Positions 42,732-51,492 of a stretch of DNA of 64,000 bases are shown in pieces. Below the pieces are notes generated by a model. The model worked only from the letters and a program-made list of their open reading frames with translations. It was not told the origin of the DNA and did not search any database. The stretch's first letter is position 1, and each line of letters begins with the position of its first letter. Made by a program: the position numbers and the translations under genes. This stretch comes from Chloroflexota bacterium (GTDB lineage: Bacteria; Chloroflexota; Anaerolineae; Anaerolineales; Anaerolineaceae), in assembly GCA_004347695.1 (NCBI GenBank), contig SLTK01000009.1, positions 975,965-1,039,964 of the forward strand, read 5' to 3'.

Positions 42732-43859
42732 TTAATGACCAAACTTACCATTCAACGCATCCAGCAGTTGGTTGGCTTCTTCGGCAGTGATCTTTTTTTC
42801 ACTCAGCATGGTCAATACGATCATTCGCTCCTCATCGCTGACCTTTGATCGCGGCTCTGGCGGCGCGCCAGCGGCAATTCCGCTGCCGGCCTTCGGCCAA
42901 AAGTCTTCAAGGTTTGGCAGGTTGAAGCGGTCCAATTTCCGCATGGCGTTTTCCATTTTGGCTTCAGCGCGGCGGCTGGCCGCGCTGGCCCTGGCCTCCG
43001 CTGCTCGAAGTTTCGCCTGAACCTGCCGCTCGATGCGGTCATTGATCAGGCTGGAAGTCCGGTCATGAGAGGGTTCTTCCACCGGAACAAAATCTTCAGC
43101 CACCAGGTCCTCCTCCCAGCCTGAATTGAGGATGTACACATTTCCACCAGCATGCAGCCGGACCAGCGGACCGCCAGCGCCAATTGTAGCCCGGTGACGT
43201 CCGGTGGAATAACGCTGTGGCTCATTCCCGCTCTGCAGCACCACTTTTTCACCGCCGCTGTGGGCTTCCAAATTAAAATTAGCATCGACCGGTACCCATA
43301 GTTTGATATTGCCGCCTGCCAGGGCTTCCAGCTCATTGGGCGAGGTCGGGAACTTGGCTTTGATGTTGCCGCCAGCATGCACTTTCTCCACCAGCAGGAC
43401 ATCGAGGAGCTTGATGTTGCCGCCAACATTCGACACAATGAGCGGGCCGACCGCTGAACCGCCCTTGAGGTTGCCGCCAATATTGCGGATACGCAGGCTG
43501 CCGGTACCGCCGGTAAACTTACAGTGGCCGGAGACATTGCCGCAGGTGACCGGCCCGGTGGTTTGCAAGTTAAGGTGCCCGCCTACCGATTGGATGCTGA
43601 TTTCTCCTAGAACCGTGGCGATAGTTAAAGAACCCTCCACCAGGGTGACCTCCAATCGCGATTGGATGGGGACTTTCAGTACCAGATCCCCTTCAGCATA
43701 GAGCCGCAGCTTATCCTCCTGAACCTCCGCCGTCAGAATGTCTTCCGATCGCACCTGGGCTTCCACGGTATCCTGATACCACCCGCTGACCATTAAATTA
43801 GCATCAGCAGCAACTTCCAGCAGCGGCGCTGAACCTGTCTGGAACGTTTTAACTGCCAT
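42732..43859 (-). CDS. DUF4097-type beta-repeat protein with C-terminal SHOCT-like hairpin
   Basis: 375 aa without signal peptide. The N-terminal 230 residues are a repetitive beta structure (VGGHLNLQTTGPVTCGNVSG..., SVGGNIKLLDV, AGGNIKAK, LAGGNIKLW), as in DUF4097 and polymer-forming envelope-stress proteins. An Ala/Arg-rich coiled segment follows at about 280-310. The end RMIVLTMLSEKKITAEEANQLLDAL is a SHOCT-like hairpin. It has its own promoter with a perfect -35. By family, it is linked to envelope stress; the exact role is unknown. Confidence 0.8.
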   Translation of the reverse strand: MAVKTFQTGSAPLLEVAADANLMVSGWYQDTVEAQVRSEDILTAEVQEDKLRLYAEGDLVLKVPIQSRLEVTLVEGSLTIATVLGEISIQSVGGHLNLQTTGPVTCGNVSGHCKFTGGTGSLRIRNIGGNLKGGSAVGPLIVSNVGGNIKLLDVLLVEKVHAGGNIKAKFPTSPNELEALAGGNIKLWVPVDANFNLEAHSGGEKVVLQSGNEPQRYSTGRHRATIGAGGPLVRLHAGGNVYILNSGWEEDLVAEDFVPVEEPSHDRTSSLINDRIERQVQAKLRAAEARASAASRRAEAKMENAMRKLDRFNLPNLEDFWPKAGSGIAAGAPPEPRSKVSDEERMIVLTMLSEKKITAEEANQLLDALNGKFGH

Positions 43860-43901
43860 AACATGCCTCCATGCCTGTATTTCTCTTTTTTGCTATCTCC
43901 A

Positions 43902-43929
43902 AGTTTAACTTTTTTCAGGAGTTTGTCAA
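43902..43929 (-). promoter_or_regulatory. Promoter of the DUF4097/SHOCT gene pair
   Basis: TTGACA (43929-43924), a 16-base spacer, and TAAACT (43907-43902), followed by a leader of roughly 40 bases with GGAGG before ATG 43859. Unlike several others here, this is a leadered gene. Confidence 0.65.
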
Positions 43930-44076
43930 GATCATATTGAATTATTTTTATTTTCTATTGAGAAATATTTATTTGTAATAAAATTAATTCGAAGTTAGGG
44001 TAACTCAGTTGGTTGGGACAACGGCATTTACCGCGTTTTCTCCTTATATTAGCTAACCACAAAAACGGAATATTTT

Positions 44077-44188
44077 GTCATCTCGAATGCTTCGGAGTCC
44101 ATCAAAACCCTCTCATTTGCACTCAATCAGGGGCATGAGGGTCCTCTGGCACCGGCTTTGAGATTCTTCGCCTACGGCTCAGAATGAC
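44077..44188. repeat. MITE-like inverted-repeat element
   Basis: Begins GTCATCTCGAATGCTTCGG and ends GGCTCAGAATGAC. GAGATTCTTCGCC near the right end mirrors the left arm. Same family as 8891-9006 and 24201-24296 by its GTCAT/ATGAC ends. Confidence 0.65.
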
Positions 44189-44568
44189 GACTATTTTGTT
44201 ATTCAGAAAACCACGTGGGTCGTCTAAAACCTCCCCTTACCTGGCTCCCCGAAAAAACGAGAGGGGAACTAAACTGCGGTTGTTTTGCCCAGGAACTGGC
44301 GTGTGACGTACGCCTGTCGGCCTTGAAAATCGCACTCGCAGAGCGCCCTGCGGGTGAGGTACTCTGTGAGTACGGGCAGCAACAGATTCCCGGACCCTGT
44401 CCGCAGGACAATCTGCGATTGAACTTGTCGAAAGGTACGTTTATTCGCGGAATACCCTGCGACCAGCAGGTTGTCATATTGCCCCCAGGGCCCGCTGTGC
44501 GTGAGCGCAGCGAAACATCTCGATGGCAAGTAATGAGCCGGACATTCAAGGGGGACGCTGCACCGGGT

Positions 44569-44574
44569 TATAAT
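44569..44574 (+). promoter_or_regulatory. -10 box of the lipoprotein gene
   Basis: TATAAT 23 bases before ATG 44598. The leader holds TAGGA six bases before that ATG. The -35 region is weak. Confidence 0.5.
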
Positions 44575-44597
44575 GAGAATGTCATTGTAGGAACTGA

Positions 44598-45107
44598 ATG
44601 GAATCAGAAAAAAAATCTCCGCCGACCACAAAGGCAGTCGATATGAAAGCTTACTTTTCCCGCATAAAAATACTCGCCAGCACGGTTATTTTCTTGCTGG
44701 CAGCCGGCTGCTCGCTGGTACGCGCGCCGTTGATCGAGCCGCGCGTCCTGGAAGACGCGGAGCAGCAAAAAGTGCTCGACTATGCTGCGCCAGCCAGTGA
44801 AAATGTGCTGGCCGGATTGATCGCCCGCAATTACAGCCAGTTTTCACGCGATTTTTCGGATGCGATGAAGGTGGGTATGGATGAAACCGCCTTCAATGAG
44901 CTATTGAGTATGCTGGACAGCAAGTTAGGCGCCTACCAGTCCAGCAACCTGGTGACAGTCCTGCAAGATGAAAATTATTCAACCGTGGTGTATCGCCTGA
45001 CTTACGAGAAAGACGATCAGGTTACCATGCGGGTGGTGTTTGACAGGAGCGACCCGCATCTGATCTCTGGGCTCTGGTTCGACTCGCCAGAATTACGCGG
45101 GCCCTAA
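44598..45107 (+). CDS. Lipoprotein, DUF3887-like
   Basis: 169 aa from ATG 44598, or 154 aa from ATG 44643 (MKAYFSRIKILAST). The hydrophobic segment ends with the lipobox LLAAGC, so it is exported and lipidated. The mature part (VLDYAAPASENVLAGLIARNYSQFSRDFSDAMKVGM) resembles DUF3887 proteins, small NTF2-like domains of unknown role. It overlaps the convergent MazG fusion gene by four bases at the stop. Confidence 0.75.
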   Translation: MESEKKSPPTTKAVDMKAYFSRIKILASTVIFLLAAGCSLVRAPLIEPRVLEDAEQQKVLDYAAPASENVLAGLIARNYSQFSRDFSDAMKVGMDETAFNELLSMLDSKLGAYQSSNLVTVLQDENYSTVVYRLTYEKDDQVTMRVVFDRSDPHLISGLWFDSPELRGP

Positions 45108-46573
45108 TCTTCCAGGCTTTTTGCCTCGTCCCACCAAACGTCCATTTCAGCCAGAGACAGGCTGGTCAGTTCCCGGTTGGCTTCGCGGGCGCGCTTTTCG
45201 ATGTGGGCAAAGCGCCGGCGGAATTTCTGATTGGCGGCGCGCAACGCGCTTTCAGCGTCAACCTGGTACCAGCGCACCAGGTTGACCACTGCGAACAGCA
45301 GGTCGCCTAACTCGCCGGTGCGGGCAGCATCAGTATCCGCGCTGCGCACCTCTTCCAACTCCTCAAACACCTTGGCGAACACCGGCGAAATTTCCGGCCA
45401 GTCAAAACCGACCCTGGCTGCCCGGTCTTGAATCTCCTGGGATTGCGACAAGGCTGGCAAAATGATCGGTACCCCGTCCAGCATTCCTTTGGTATCCCCC
45501 ATTCCGTTTTCTGCTCGCTCCTGTTCCTTTAACTTCTGCCAGTTTACCAGCACGCCATCCACCCCGGCAATTTTCGTTTCGCCAAAGACATGCGGGTGGC
45601 GGCGGACAATTTTCTGATTGATTCCCTGCAGAATCTCGGCCATGCTGAACTCGCCTTCTTCAGCAGCAATTTGGGCATGCAGCACAATTTGCAGCATCAG
45701 ATCGCCCAGCTCTTCGCGGAGAGCAGCCGGGTCTTCGGTGTCCAGCGCCTCGAGGGCTTCGTAGGTCTCCTCCAGCAGATATTTGCGGAGCGTGGCGTGG
45801 GTCTGCTCCATATCCCACGGGCAGCCATCCGGAGCGCGCAGCCGCGCCACCACTTCCTGAAAAGCCTCCAGTGAGGTATCAGCAGCCAGCGGCGGTACAT
45901 AGAGTGCGGTCAGCAAACCAATGTGTGGGCTGCGGTCGATTTCGAACAGCTTGCAGTCTTCCACTACCTGTTCAATCGTGCCGGCAGCATGCACCAGACG
46001 AACAGGATGCGCGTCGGGATAAACTGCGTTGAGTACAAGTTTTACTGCCGAAGCGCTGAATGTGTCGTAAATCTGGGTGATAAGCGCCGGTGAATCCGGC
46101 GGGAAGTTGGGATGATGCAGCCCGCCTAGTTCAAATGCATCCATCAATGCCGTGCGTGGAAAAGGGTCGATGCCCAGAGCGGAAAAGACAGGTTCAAGGA
46201 AGCTTAACCCCTCGATGACCCGTACAGGGATGCCTTCCTCGCGCGCGCGCCGGGCAATTTCCGGACTGGTAGCTTCTGCCACAAAGGGATGTCCGGGTAC
46301 TGCATACGTGACCCCTTGCGGGCGGCGTCCAAGCTCAAGCACGCGCTCCACAATTTGAGCATAGACCTCTTCGAACTTGTCTGCCTTTTCATAGTACTCA
46401 TCAAAAGCGTATACCTTCAACTGCGGCGGGAAACCGGCAACCACCGGGTGCTGGGCAGTGCGCAGGTAAATTTCGGGGACCTGCTGCAGCCAATCCCAGG
46501 CCCGGCGAGTCAACTGCGCCGGGTCGCCGGGGCCAAGGCCAAGCAGTGTGATTCCGGGGGTTAATTCACGCAT
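45104..46573 (-). CDS. mazG: Nucleoside triphosphate pyrophosphohydrolase MazG with N-terminal tetrapyrrole-methylase-like domain
   Basis: 489 aa. Residues 1-220 form a TP-methylase fold starting ITLLGLGPGDPAQLTRRAWDWL, and the rest holds two MazG domains (CPWDMEQTHATLRKYLLEETYEALEALD with the metal-binding glutamates, ELGDLMLQIVLHAQIAAE, then a second half). This is the YabN architecture; the methylase part has no known substrate. It should clear NTPs, including faulty ones. GAGGA precedes ATG 46573. It follows rpsI after about 105 bases containing a hairpin. Confidence 0.93.
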   Translation of the reverse strand: MRELTPGITLLGLGPGDPAQLTRRAWDWLQQVPEIYLRTAQHPVVAGFPPQLKVYAFDEYYEKADKFEEVYAQIVERVLELGRRPQGVTYAVPGHPFVAEATSPEIARRAREEGIPVRVIEGLSFLEPVFSALGIDPFPRTALMDAFELGGLHHPNFPPDSPALITQIYDTFSASAVKLVLNAVYPDAHPVRLVHAAGTIEQVVEDCKLFEIDRSPHIGLLTALYVPPLAADTSLEAFQEVVARLRAPDGCPWDMEQTHATLRKYLLEETYEALEALDTEDPAALREELGDLMLQIVLHAQIAAEEGEFSMAEILQGINQKIVRRHPHVFGETKIAGVDGVLVNWQKLKEQERAENGMGDTKGMLDGVPIILPALSQSQEIQDRAARVGFDWPEISPVFAKVFEELEEVRSADTDAARTGELGDLLFAVVNLVRWYQVDAESALRAANQKFRRRFAHIEKRAREANRELTSLSLAEMDVWWDEAKSLED

Positions 46574-46602
46574 ACGGTTATCCTCGTCCAGTTAACACGC
46601 GA

Positions 46603-46636
46603 GGCATGCGCAGACAATTCGCTGCCTGCGCATGCC
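46603..46636. terminator. Perfect 11-bp hairpin between rpsI and mazG
   Basis: GGCATGCGCAG and CTGCGCATGCC with a 12-base loop. No T-run follows on the minus strand, so it may be an attenuator, RNA-stability hairpin or rho-type end rather than an intrinsic terminator. A second imperfect hairpin (CCCAATTTTCTG/CAGAAATGGG) lies closer to rpsI. Confidence 0.45.
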
Positions 46637-46679
46637 CCAGCATTTACCCATTTCTGTTTGAGCAGAAAATTGGGTCGGT

Positions 46680-47075
46680 TTAACGTTTGGTGTAGGTCGG
46701 TGCCTTGCGGGCGCGCTTGAGACCTGGCTTCTTGCGTTCCTTGATCCGAGGATCACGGGTAAGCAGGCCACCTTTGCGCAAGGCGGGAACGAAGTCAGCG
46801 TTCATTTTGACCAAAGCGCGGGCCAAACCCAGGGTAACCGCATCCGTCTGACCGGTGACGCCGCCGCCATTGACCAGAACGGTCACGTCAAACGTGGCGC
46901 CGTCCTGACCGGTGGCTTCAAATGCTTTGAGAATGGCTTCGCGGTCGCCCAGGCGGGGGAAATATTCTTCCACCAGCTTCTGGTTGACGATGAACTTACC
47001 CGAACCGCTCATGAGGCGCACACGGGCGGTGGCTTCTTTCCGGCGTCCAATTCCTTCAAAATACTGAACAGACAT
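46680..47075 (-). CDS. rpsI: Ribosomal protein S9
   Basis: 131 aa. Starts MSVQYFEGIGRRKEATARVRL and ends with the basic GLKRARKAPTYTKR tail whose final Lys-Arg contacts P-site tRNA. AAGGAG lies upstream of ATG 47075. Last gene of the ribosomal cluster, 15 bases after rplM. Confidence 0.97.
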   Translation of the reverse strand: MSVQYFEGIGRRKEATARVRLMSGSGKFIVNQKLVEEYFPRLGDREAILKAFEATGQDGATFDVTVLVNGGGVTGQTDAVTLGLARALVKMNADFVPALRKGGLLTRDPRIKERKKPGLKRARKAPTYTKR

Positions 47076-47090
47076 TTGTTTTCTTGCTCC

Positions 47091-47534
47091 TTATTTGGCA
47101 ACCGGTTCCGGTGTTTGCGCTACATGAGGATGCTCTGCACCACCATAGACTTTCAAGCGCTTGATGAGTATGCGGCCAAGTTTGTTATGCGGCAACATTC
47201 CCCATACCGCTGCACGAATGACACGGTCCGGGTGTGTTTGAATCTGCTCGCGCAAACCGACTGTTTTCAGACCGCCGGGGTAGCCGGAATGCCGGTAGTA
47301 GTTTTTGGTGTCCAGGCGTTTTTCGCTCAGACCCAGTTTTCCGGCGTTCACCACAACCACAAAATCACCCGCGGCAACGCCGGGGGTAAAGGTAGGTTTG
47401 TGCTTTCCCAGCAGGTAAGCAGCAATTTGCGTGGCAAGACGGCCCAGATTCTGGTCCGCAGCATCTACCAGGATCCACTTTGTTTCTGGTCTTCCTTTAA
47501 TGACGTACGTCTTATCCACAGTCTTCATCTCCAC
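47091..47534 (-). CDS. rplM: Ribosomal protein L13
   Basis: 147 aa; the early assembly protein of the large subunit. [28 protein letters not shown] and [21 protein letters not shown] are diagnostic. The start is GTG 47534 or ATG 47528, overlapping the end of truA by about 20 bases. Always paired with rpsI. Confidence 0.96.
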   Translation of the reverse strand: MEMKTVDKTYVIKGRPETKWILVDAADQNLGRLATQIAAYLLGKHKPTFTPGVAAGDFVVVVNAGKLGLSEKRLDTKNYYRHSGYPGGLKTVGLREQIQTHPDRVIRAAVWGMLPHNKLGRILIKRLKVYGGAEHPHVAQTPEPVAK

Positions 47535-48312
47535 TTGCTATTAGGGTTTGGTTTGACCCTTCAGTTATTAGCCGATCTTCAGAAAAAAACACATGTTCCA
47601 GAACCAGTCCGTTTGGTTTTGCAAGCCCTGGTGTCAGGGGGCTGGGAGACTGGAGGGCGGCGGCAAACGCTTCAAGTGAAAGTCGCTGCTGCCCTACCAG
47701 AACTTGCAAAAACACCAGACGCCGTACCATGTGGTAAAGGAAGGCGTTAGCGGTCACGGTAAATGACCAACCATCTCTTTCCTGTTCCCAGTCAGCACTA
47801 TAAATAGTGCGAACTGTGGTACCTCCCGGTCTGAGGGGCGAACCGAATGCCGCAAAATCGTGCGTTCCGGGCAGGCAGCCAGCTACCTGAATGAGCAGGT
47901 TGCTGTCTACTTGCGGCCAGACACGCCAGGCATAACGTTCGCGCAGCGGGTCGCGGTTTGGCTGGCAGAATAAGCGATACTGGTAGCGGCGAGCAACTGC
48001 ATGGTAACGTGGATGAAAGTCCGCAACTGCCAATTTCACTTCGCGAGCTGCCAGATCGGCTGGAAGGTGAGCGTTAAGCGCCCCTCGCAGCGCATCCGGC
48101 GAGTGCGCCCATTCCAGGTCGAAGGATATGACCTGACCTGAGGCGTGCACACCGCTGTCGGTGCGACCCGCATAGAAGATGGCGTTTCCCCGCCAGTCAA
48201 GGCGGTGTAACGCTGATTCTATTTCTGCCTGAACCGTTCGGCTGCTTCCTTGCCGTTGAAAGCCCTGGAAGTTTGTGCCGTCGTAGGCTATGATAACCTG
48301 GTAATGTGCCAT
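47512..48312 (-). CDS. truA: tRNA pseudouridine synthase A
   Basis: 266 aa. Converts U38-U40 of tRNA anticodon arms to pseudouridine. [15 protein letters not shown] holds the catalytic aspartate, and the N-terminal [14 protein letters not shown] is typical. It lies between rplQ and rplM, the usual alpha-operon place. Confidence 0.96.
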   Translation of the reverse strand: MAHYQVIIAYDGTNFQGFQRQGSSRTVQAEIESALHRLDWRGNAIFYAGRTDSGVHASGQVISFDLEWAHSPDALRGALNAHLPADLAAREVKLAVADFHPRYHAVARRYQYRLFCQPNRDPLRERYAWRVWPQVDSNLLIQVAGCLPGTHDFAAFGSPLRPGGTTVRTIYSADWEQERDGWSFTVTANAFLYHMVRRLVFLQVLVGQQRLSLEAFAAALQSPSPLTPGLAKPNGLVLEHVFFSEDRLITEGSNQTLIASGDEDCG

Positions 48313-48342
48313 CCCATTCCGGTAACCTTACCCGGAAGGTTC

Positions 48343-48720
48343 TTAACCTTCGACCAACTCGATCTGGACCATCTCAGCGGAGTCACCCAGCCGTGGGCCC
48401 AGTTTATAAACGCGCGTATAACCACCGGGGCGGTTTGCAAAACGCGGTGCGATATCATCAAACAGTTTTTTGACTATGTCGGCATTACCCAGGCGGGAGG
48501 CGATCAAACGGCGCGCATTAACCTTGTCGATATCGCTGCCGTTGGCGCTATTCCGGGCAATGGTGATCATCTTTTCGGCTTCGCCGCGGATGGCCATTGC
48601 TTTGGCGCGGGTGGTTTGCATGCGTTCATGAGTAAAAAGCTGATTGATCAAAGTCCGGCGCAACCCAATGCGCTGGTCTTTCGACCGACTCAGTCTGTAG
48701 CCAGCTATCTTGTGACGCAT
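48343..48720 (-). CDS. rplQ: Ribosomal protein L17
   Basis: 125 aa. MRHKIAGYRLSRSKDQRIGLRR and LFTHERMQTTRAKA are the family signatures. It begins six bases after rpoA. Confidence 0.97.
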   Translation of the reverse strand: MRHKIAGYRLSRSKDQRIGLRRTLINQLFTHERMQTTRAKAMAIRGEAEKMITIARNSANGSDIDKVNARRLIASRLGNADIVKKLFDDIAPRFANRPGGYTRVYKLGPRLGDSAEMVQIELVEG

Positions 48721-48726
48721 AAATCC

Positions 48727-49674
48727 TTACTCCGTCTCGTTTTCGGTTAGCAGGAAACCTTTTTCCTGCATTTTTTGGCGTAGTTCGTCCAGGCTTTTTT
48801 CACCGAAGTTGCGAATTGACATCACTGCCTCGTCGCCCTTCTCAAGAAGCTCGAGAACATCGCCAACCGTCGTAATGCCGGTGCGCTTCAACGAATTGAA
48901 GACGCGCACGGACAGATCCAGGTTTTCGATGGGCGTCTCCGCGGCTTCACTTGTCAGCCGGCTGCCGGTAATTTCTTTTTCCGCAGCCAGAAGCAAAGTT
49001 TCTTCGCTGATACCCGACACCATTCGCAAATGATCGATCAACACCTTGGAGGCTGTTCCTAATGCCTTTTCAGGGGCAATGGTTCCATCCGTCCAAATCT
49101 CCAGCACCAATTTTTCAAAATTGGTGTTTTGACCAACGCGGGCAGCGGCAACATTGAAGTTGACGCGCGTCACCGGGCTGTAGATGGCGTCCACGGGCAG
49201 CTCGCCGATTGGCAAACGTCCGCTGCGGTCTGCAGCCGGGGAATACCCGCGCCCGCGTTCCACGGTCATATCCAGCTCAAAGCGGGTGCGGCTGTCATCC
49301 ACGGTAAACAGGTACAGGTCAGGGTTGACAATTTCAACCTCAGCCGGAACCTGAATATCCGCAGCGGTGACCGTACCTTCTCCGCGCACGTCAAGGTGCA
49401 GGTGGGAGGATTCCGCATCGTGGAGCACCAACCGCAGTTGCTTGATTTGCAACTGAACCTGGATTACATCTTCCCGAACTCCGGGAATTTCGCTGAACTC
49501 ATGCAGTACATCCGTGATGCGCACGGAAGTGACGGCAACGCCGTCCAGCGATGAAAGCAAAACCCGACGAAGTGCATTACCGAGGGTGTCGCCAAAGCCC
49601 CGTTCAAGCGGGCTGATGACGAACTTCCCGTAATTTCGAGCCTCGCCGTCTCGCTCAACTTTCGGCTTGACCAT
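48727..49674 (-). CDS. rpoA: RNA polymerase alpha subunit
   Basis: About 315 aa. The N-terminal dimerisation domain (YGKFVISPLERGFGDTLGNALRRVLLSSL) and the C-terminal helix-hairpin domain (RVFNSLKRTGITTVGDVLELL...NFGEKSLDEL) are both complete. ATG 49674 (MVKPKVERD) is preferred over TTG 49692. The Shine-Dalgarno is weak. Confidence 0.97.
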   Translation of the reverse strand: MVKPKVERDGEARNYGKFVISPLERGFGDTLGNALRRVLLSSLDGVAVTSVRITDVLHEFSEIPGVREDVIQVQLQIKQLRLVLHDAESSHLHLDVRGEGTVTAADIQVPAEVEIVNPDLYLFTVDDSRTRFELDMTVERGRGYSPAADRSGRLPIGELPVDAIYSPVTRVNFNVAAARVGQNTNFEKLVLEIWTDGTIAPEKALGTASKVLIDHLRMVSGISEETLLLAAEKEITGSRLTSEAAETPIENLDLSVRVFNSLKRTGITTVGDVLELLEKGDEAVMSIRNFGEKSLDELRQKMQEKGFLLTENETE

Positions 49675-49743
49675 ACTACTCAAGGCACACAAGTTACACC
49701 CCTTTCCGATGCACGTAAATCAACCATTTGCACTCCGACAGGA

Positions 49744-50388
49744 TTAGCGAGAGTAATACTCAACGATCAATTGTTCGTTAAGGTTACCGTCGATCTCGGC
49801 GCGTTCGGGCAGGCGTAAAAGCTTGCCGCTCAGTTGCTTTAGATCGCGGTCGAGCCAGCTTGCGCAAGCCCGTTTTTCAGCGTAATCCGGCAATTCTTTG
49901 AAAAAAGGCTTGGTGCGGGAGCTTTCGCGAACCTCGACCACATCATTGGGCTGCACCAGCATGGATGGGATGTTCGTGCGGCGGCCGTTGACGGTAAAAT
50001 GGCCGTGAGAAACCAGCTGGCGGGCTTCAGCCCGGTTGACAGCGTAGCCCATGCGGAAAACCACATTGTCCAGGCGCTGTTCGAGCGTTTGCAGCAAGTT
50101 GAGGCCGGTCAGGCCGCGCCTGCTTTGGGCAACGCCGAAATAACGGCGGAACTGTGCTTCCAGGATGCCATAAGTGCGGCGTGCCTGCTGCTTGGCGCGC
50201 AATTGGCGGGCATAGTCAGAGGCGCGGTCTGAACCGCCGCGGCCTGCACCAGCCCGTCCGTGCTCGCCAGGCGCAAAAGCGCGGCGCTCGAAAGCGCACT
50301 TCGGGGTGAAGCAGCGCTCGCCCTTCAAAAACATTTTGAAACCTTCGCGCCGGCATAACCTGCAAACCGGACCAATATATCTAGCCAT
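49744..50388 (-). CDS. rpsD: Ribosomal protein S4 (zinc-binding form)
   Basis: 214 aa. Body protein that starts 30S assembly. VCRLCRREG and RCFTPKC give four cysteines, so this is a C+ S4 with a zinc site. The S4 RNA-binding domain (RLDNVVFRMGYAVNRAEARQLVSHGHFTVNG) follows. It lies between rpsK and rpoA. Confidence 0.97.
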   Translation of the reverse strand: MARYIGPVCRLCRREGFKMFLKGERCFTPKCAFERRAFAPGEHGRAGAGRGGSDRASDYARQLRAKQQARRTYGILEAQFRRYFGVAQSRRGLTGLNLLQTLEQRLDNVVFRMGYAVNRAEARQLVSHGHFTVNGRRTNIPSMLVQPNDVVEVRESSRTKPFFKELPDYAEKRACASWLDRDLKQLSGKLLRLPERAEIDGNLNEQLIVEYYSR

Positions 50389-50409
50389 ACCTTCCCTCTC
50401 TTGAAAAAA

Positions 50410-50814
50410 TTAGACGCGGCGTTTCTTCGGAGGCCGGCAGCCGTTGTGTGCAACCGGGGTGATATCCGAAATAGAGCGTACTTTAATACCCATCCCCTGG
50501 ATCGCCCGAATCGCGGATTCGCGGCCGGGGCCGGGGCCCTTGACAATCATATCGACTTCCTGCAGACCCATCGCCTGAGCGGCTTTGAGGGCCTGCTCGG
50601 CAGCCAGGCGCGCGGCAAATGGAGTGCTCTTACGAGACCCCTTGAAGCCGGCCGAACCCGAGCTTGCCCAGCAAACGGCATTGCCTTGCTGATCGGTCAC
50701 GGTGATGATGGTATTGTTAAATGACGCATAAATGTGCACCTGTCCGGAGGACAGCGTGCGCTTTACTTTACGCGGCGCGCTCGTGCGGCGCGCTGATCGA
50801 ACATTCTGTGCCAT
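50410..50814 (-). CDS. rpsK: Ribosomal protein S11
   Basis: 134 aa platform protein. [19 protein letters not shown] and [18 protein letters not shown] are diagnostic; the end is the usual [12 protein letters not shown]. Confidence 0.97.
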   Translation of the reverse strand: MAQNVRSARRTSAPRKVKRTLSSGQVHIYASFNNTIITVTDQQGNAVCWASSGSAGFKGSRKSTPFAARLAAEQALKAAQAMGLQEVDMIVKGPGPGRESAIRAIQGMGIKVRSISDITPVAHNGCRPPKKRRV

Positions 50815-50935
50815 AATTCCTCGCTATCAACCTCAATTTACATCAGAGTACAGCGTAATCCATAGCCTGGGCTGCGCCAGCCAGTTGGCCGCTGGGGAGG
50901 GAAGGACCCCAAACCAGCCAGCGCTTTGCGCCAGA

Positions 50936-51325
50936 TTATTTCTTGGTAGCTCCACGCCGGCGGCCGCGACCAGCAACGGTCTTCTTCGGGCCTTTGCGCG
51001 TGCGTGAATTGGTGCGGGTACGTTGGCCGTGCACAGGCAGATTGCGGCGGTGGCGCAGGCCGCGGTAGCAGCCAATTTCAATCAAGCGCTTGATGTTCAT
51101 CTGCACTTTGCGGCGCAGATCGCCTTCTACCTCAAAATTTTGACCAATGTATTCGCGAAGCAGATTGACATCTGTTTCACTCAGGTCTTTCACCCGGATA
51201 TCCGGATTGACCTTGGTTCCCGACAGGATCTTATGTGCCCGGGTTGGGCCGATCCCAAAAATATAGGTCAGAGCAGTTTCAATCCGCTTGTTGCGCGGAA
51301 GGTCGACACCTTCAATTCTCGCCAT
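50936..51325 (-). CDS. rpsM: Ribosomal protein S13
   Basis: 129 aa head protein. [26 protein letters not shown] and the basic end [17 protein letters not shown] are typical. A 121-base gap separates it from rpsK, longer than other gaps in this block. Confidence 0.97.
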   Translation of the reverse strand: MARIEGVDLPRNKRIETALTYIFGIGPTRAHKILSGTKVNPDIRVKDLSETDVNLLREYIGQNFEVEGDLRRKVQMNIKRLIEIGCYRGLRHRRNLPVHGQRTRTNSRTRKGPKKTVAGRGRRRGATKK

Positions 51326-51331
51326 ATTTCC

Positions 51332-51445
51332 TTATCCCTGTCGCTGTTTGTGCTTTGGGTTTTCGCAAATTACATACAAGATTCCGGCACGCTTGACGAC
51401 TTTGCATTTCGCGCAGCGTTTGCGGATGGATGGTGAAACTTTCAT
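51332..51445 (-). CDS. rpmJ: Ribosomal protein L36 (zinc-binding form)
   Basis: 37 aa, [20 protein letters not shown]..., ending NPKHKQRQG. CxxC, a later Cys and His form the zinc ribbon. GAGGAG lies before ATG 51445. It lies directly before rpsM, its normal place. infA, which usually precedes it, is absent. Confidence 0.95.
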   Translation of the reverse strand: MKVSPSIRKRCAKCKVVKRAGILYVICENPKHKQRQG

Positions 51446-51492
51446 GATCGGACACTCCTCACATAATTGCTACAGGACAGCCAAAGTCTCGA

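Larger units (their letters stand above)
43930..44597. other. Long intergenic region with two repeat elements
   Basis: About 670 bases without a supported gene. The first 100 bases are AT-rich. An inverted-repeat element spans 44077-44188, and a second repeat type lies at about 44338-44385. A frame at 44215-44646 on the plus strand has no ribosome site and no recognisable protein. Confidence 0.55.

Noticed and set aside
44215..44646. 143-aa plus-strand frame before the lipoprotein
   Set aside because: No ribosome site, overlaps repeat sequence and the real promoter and start of the next gene.
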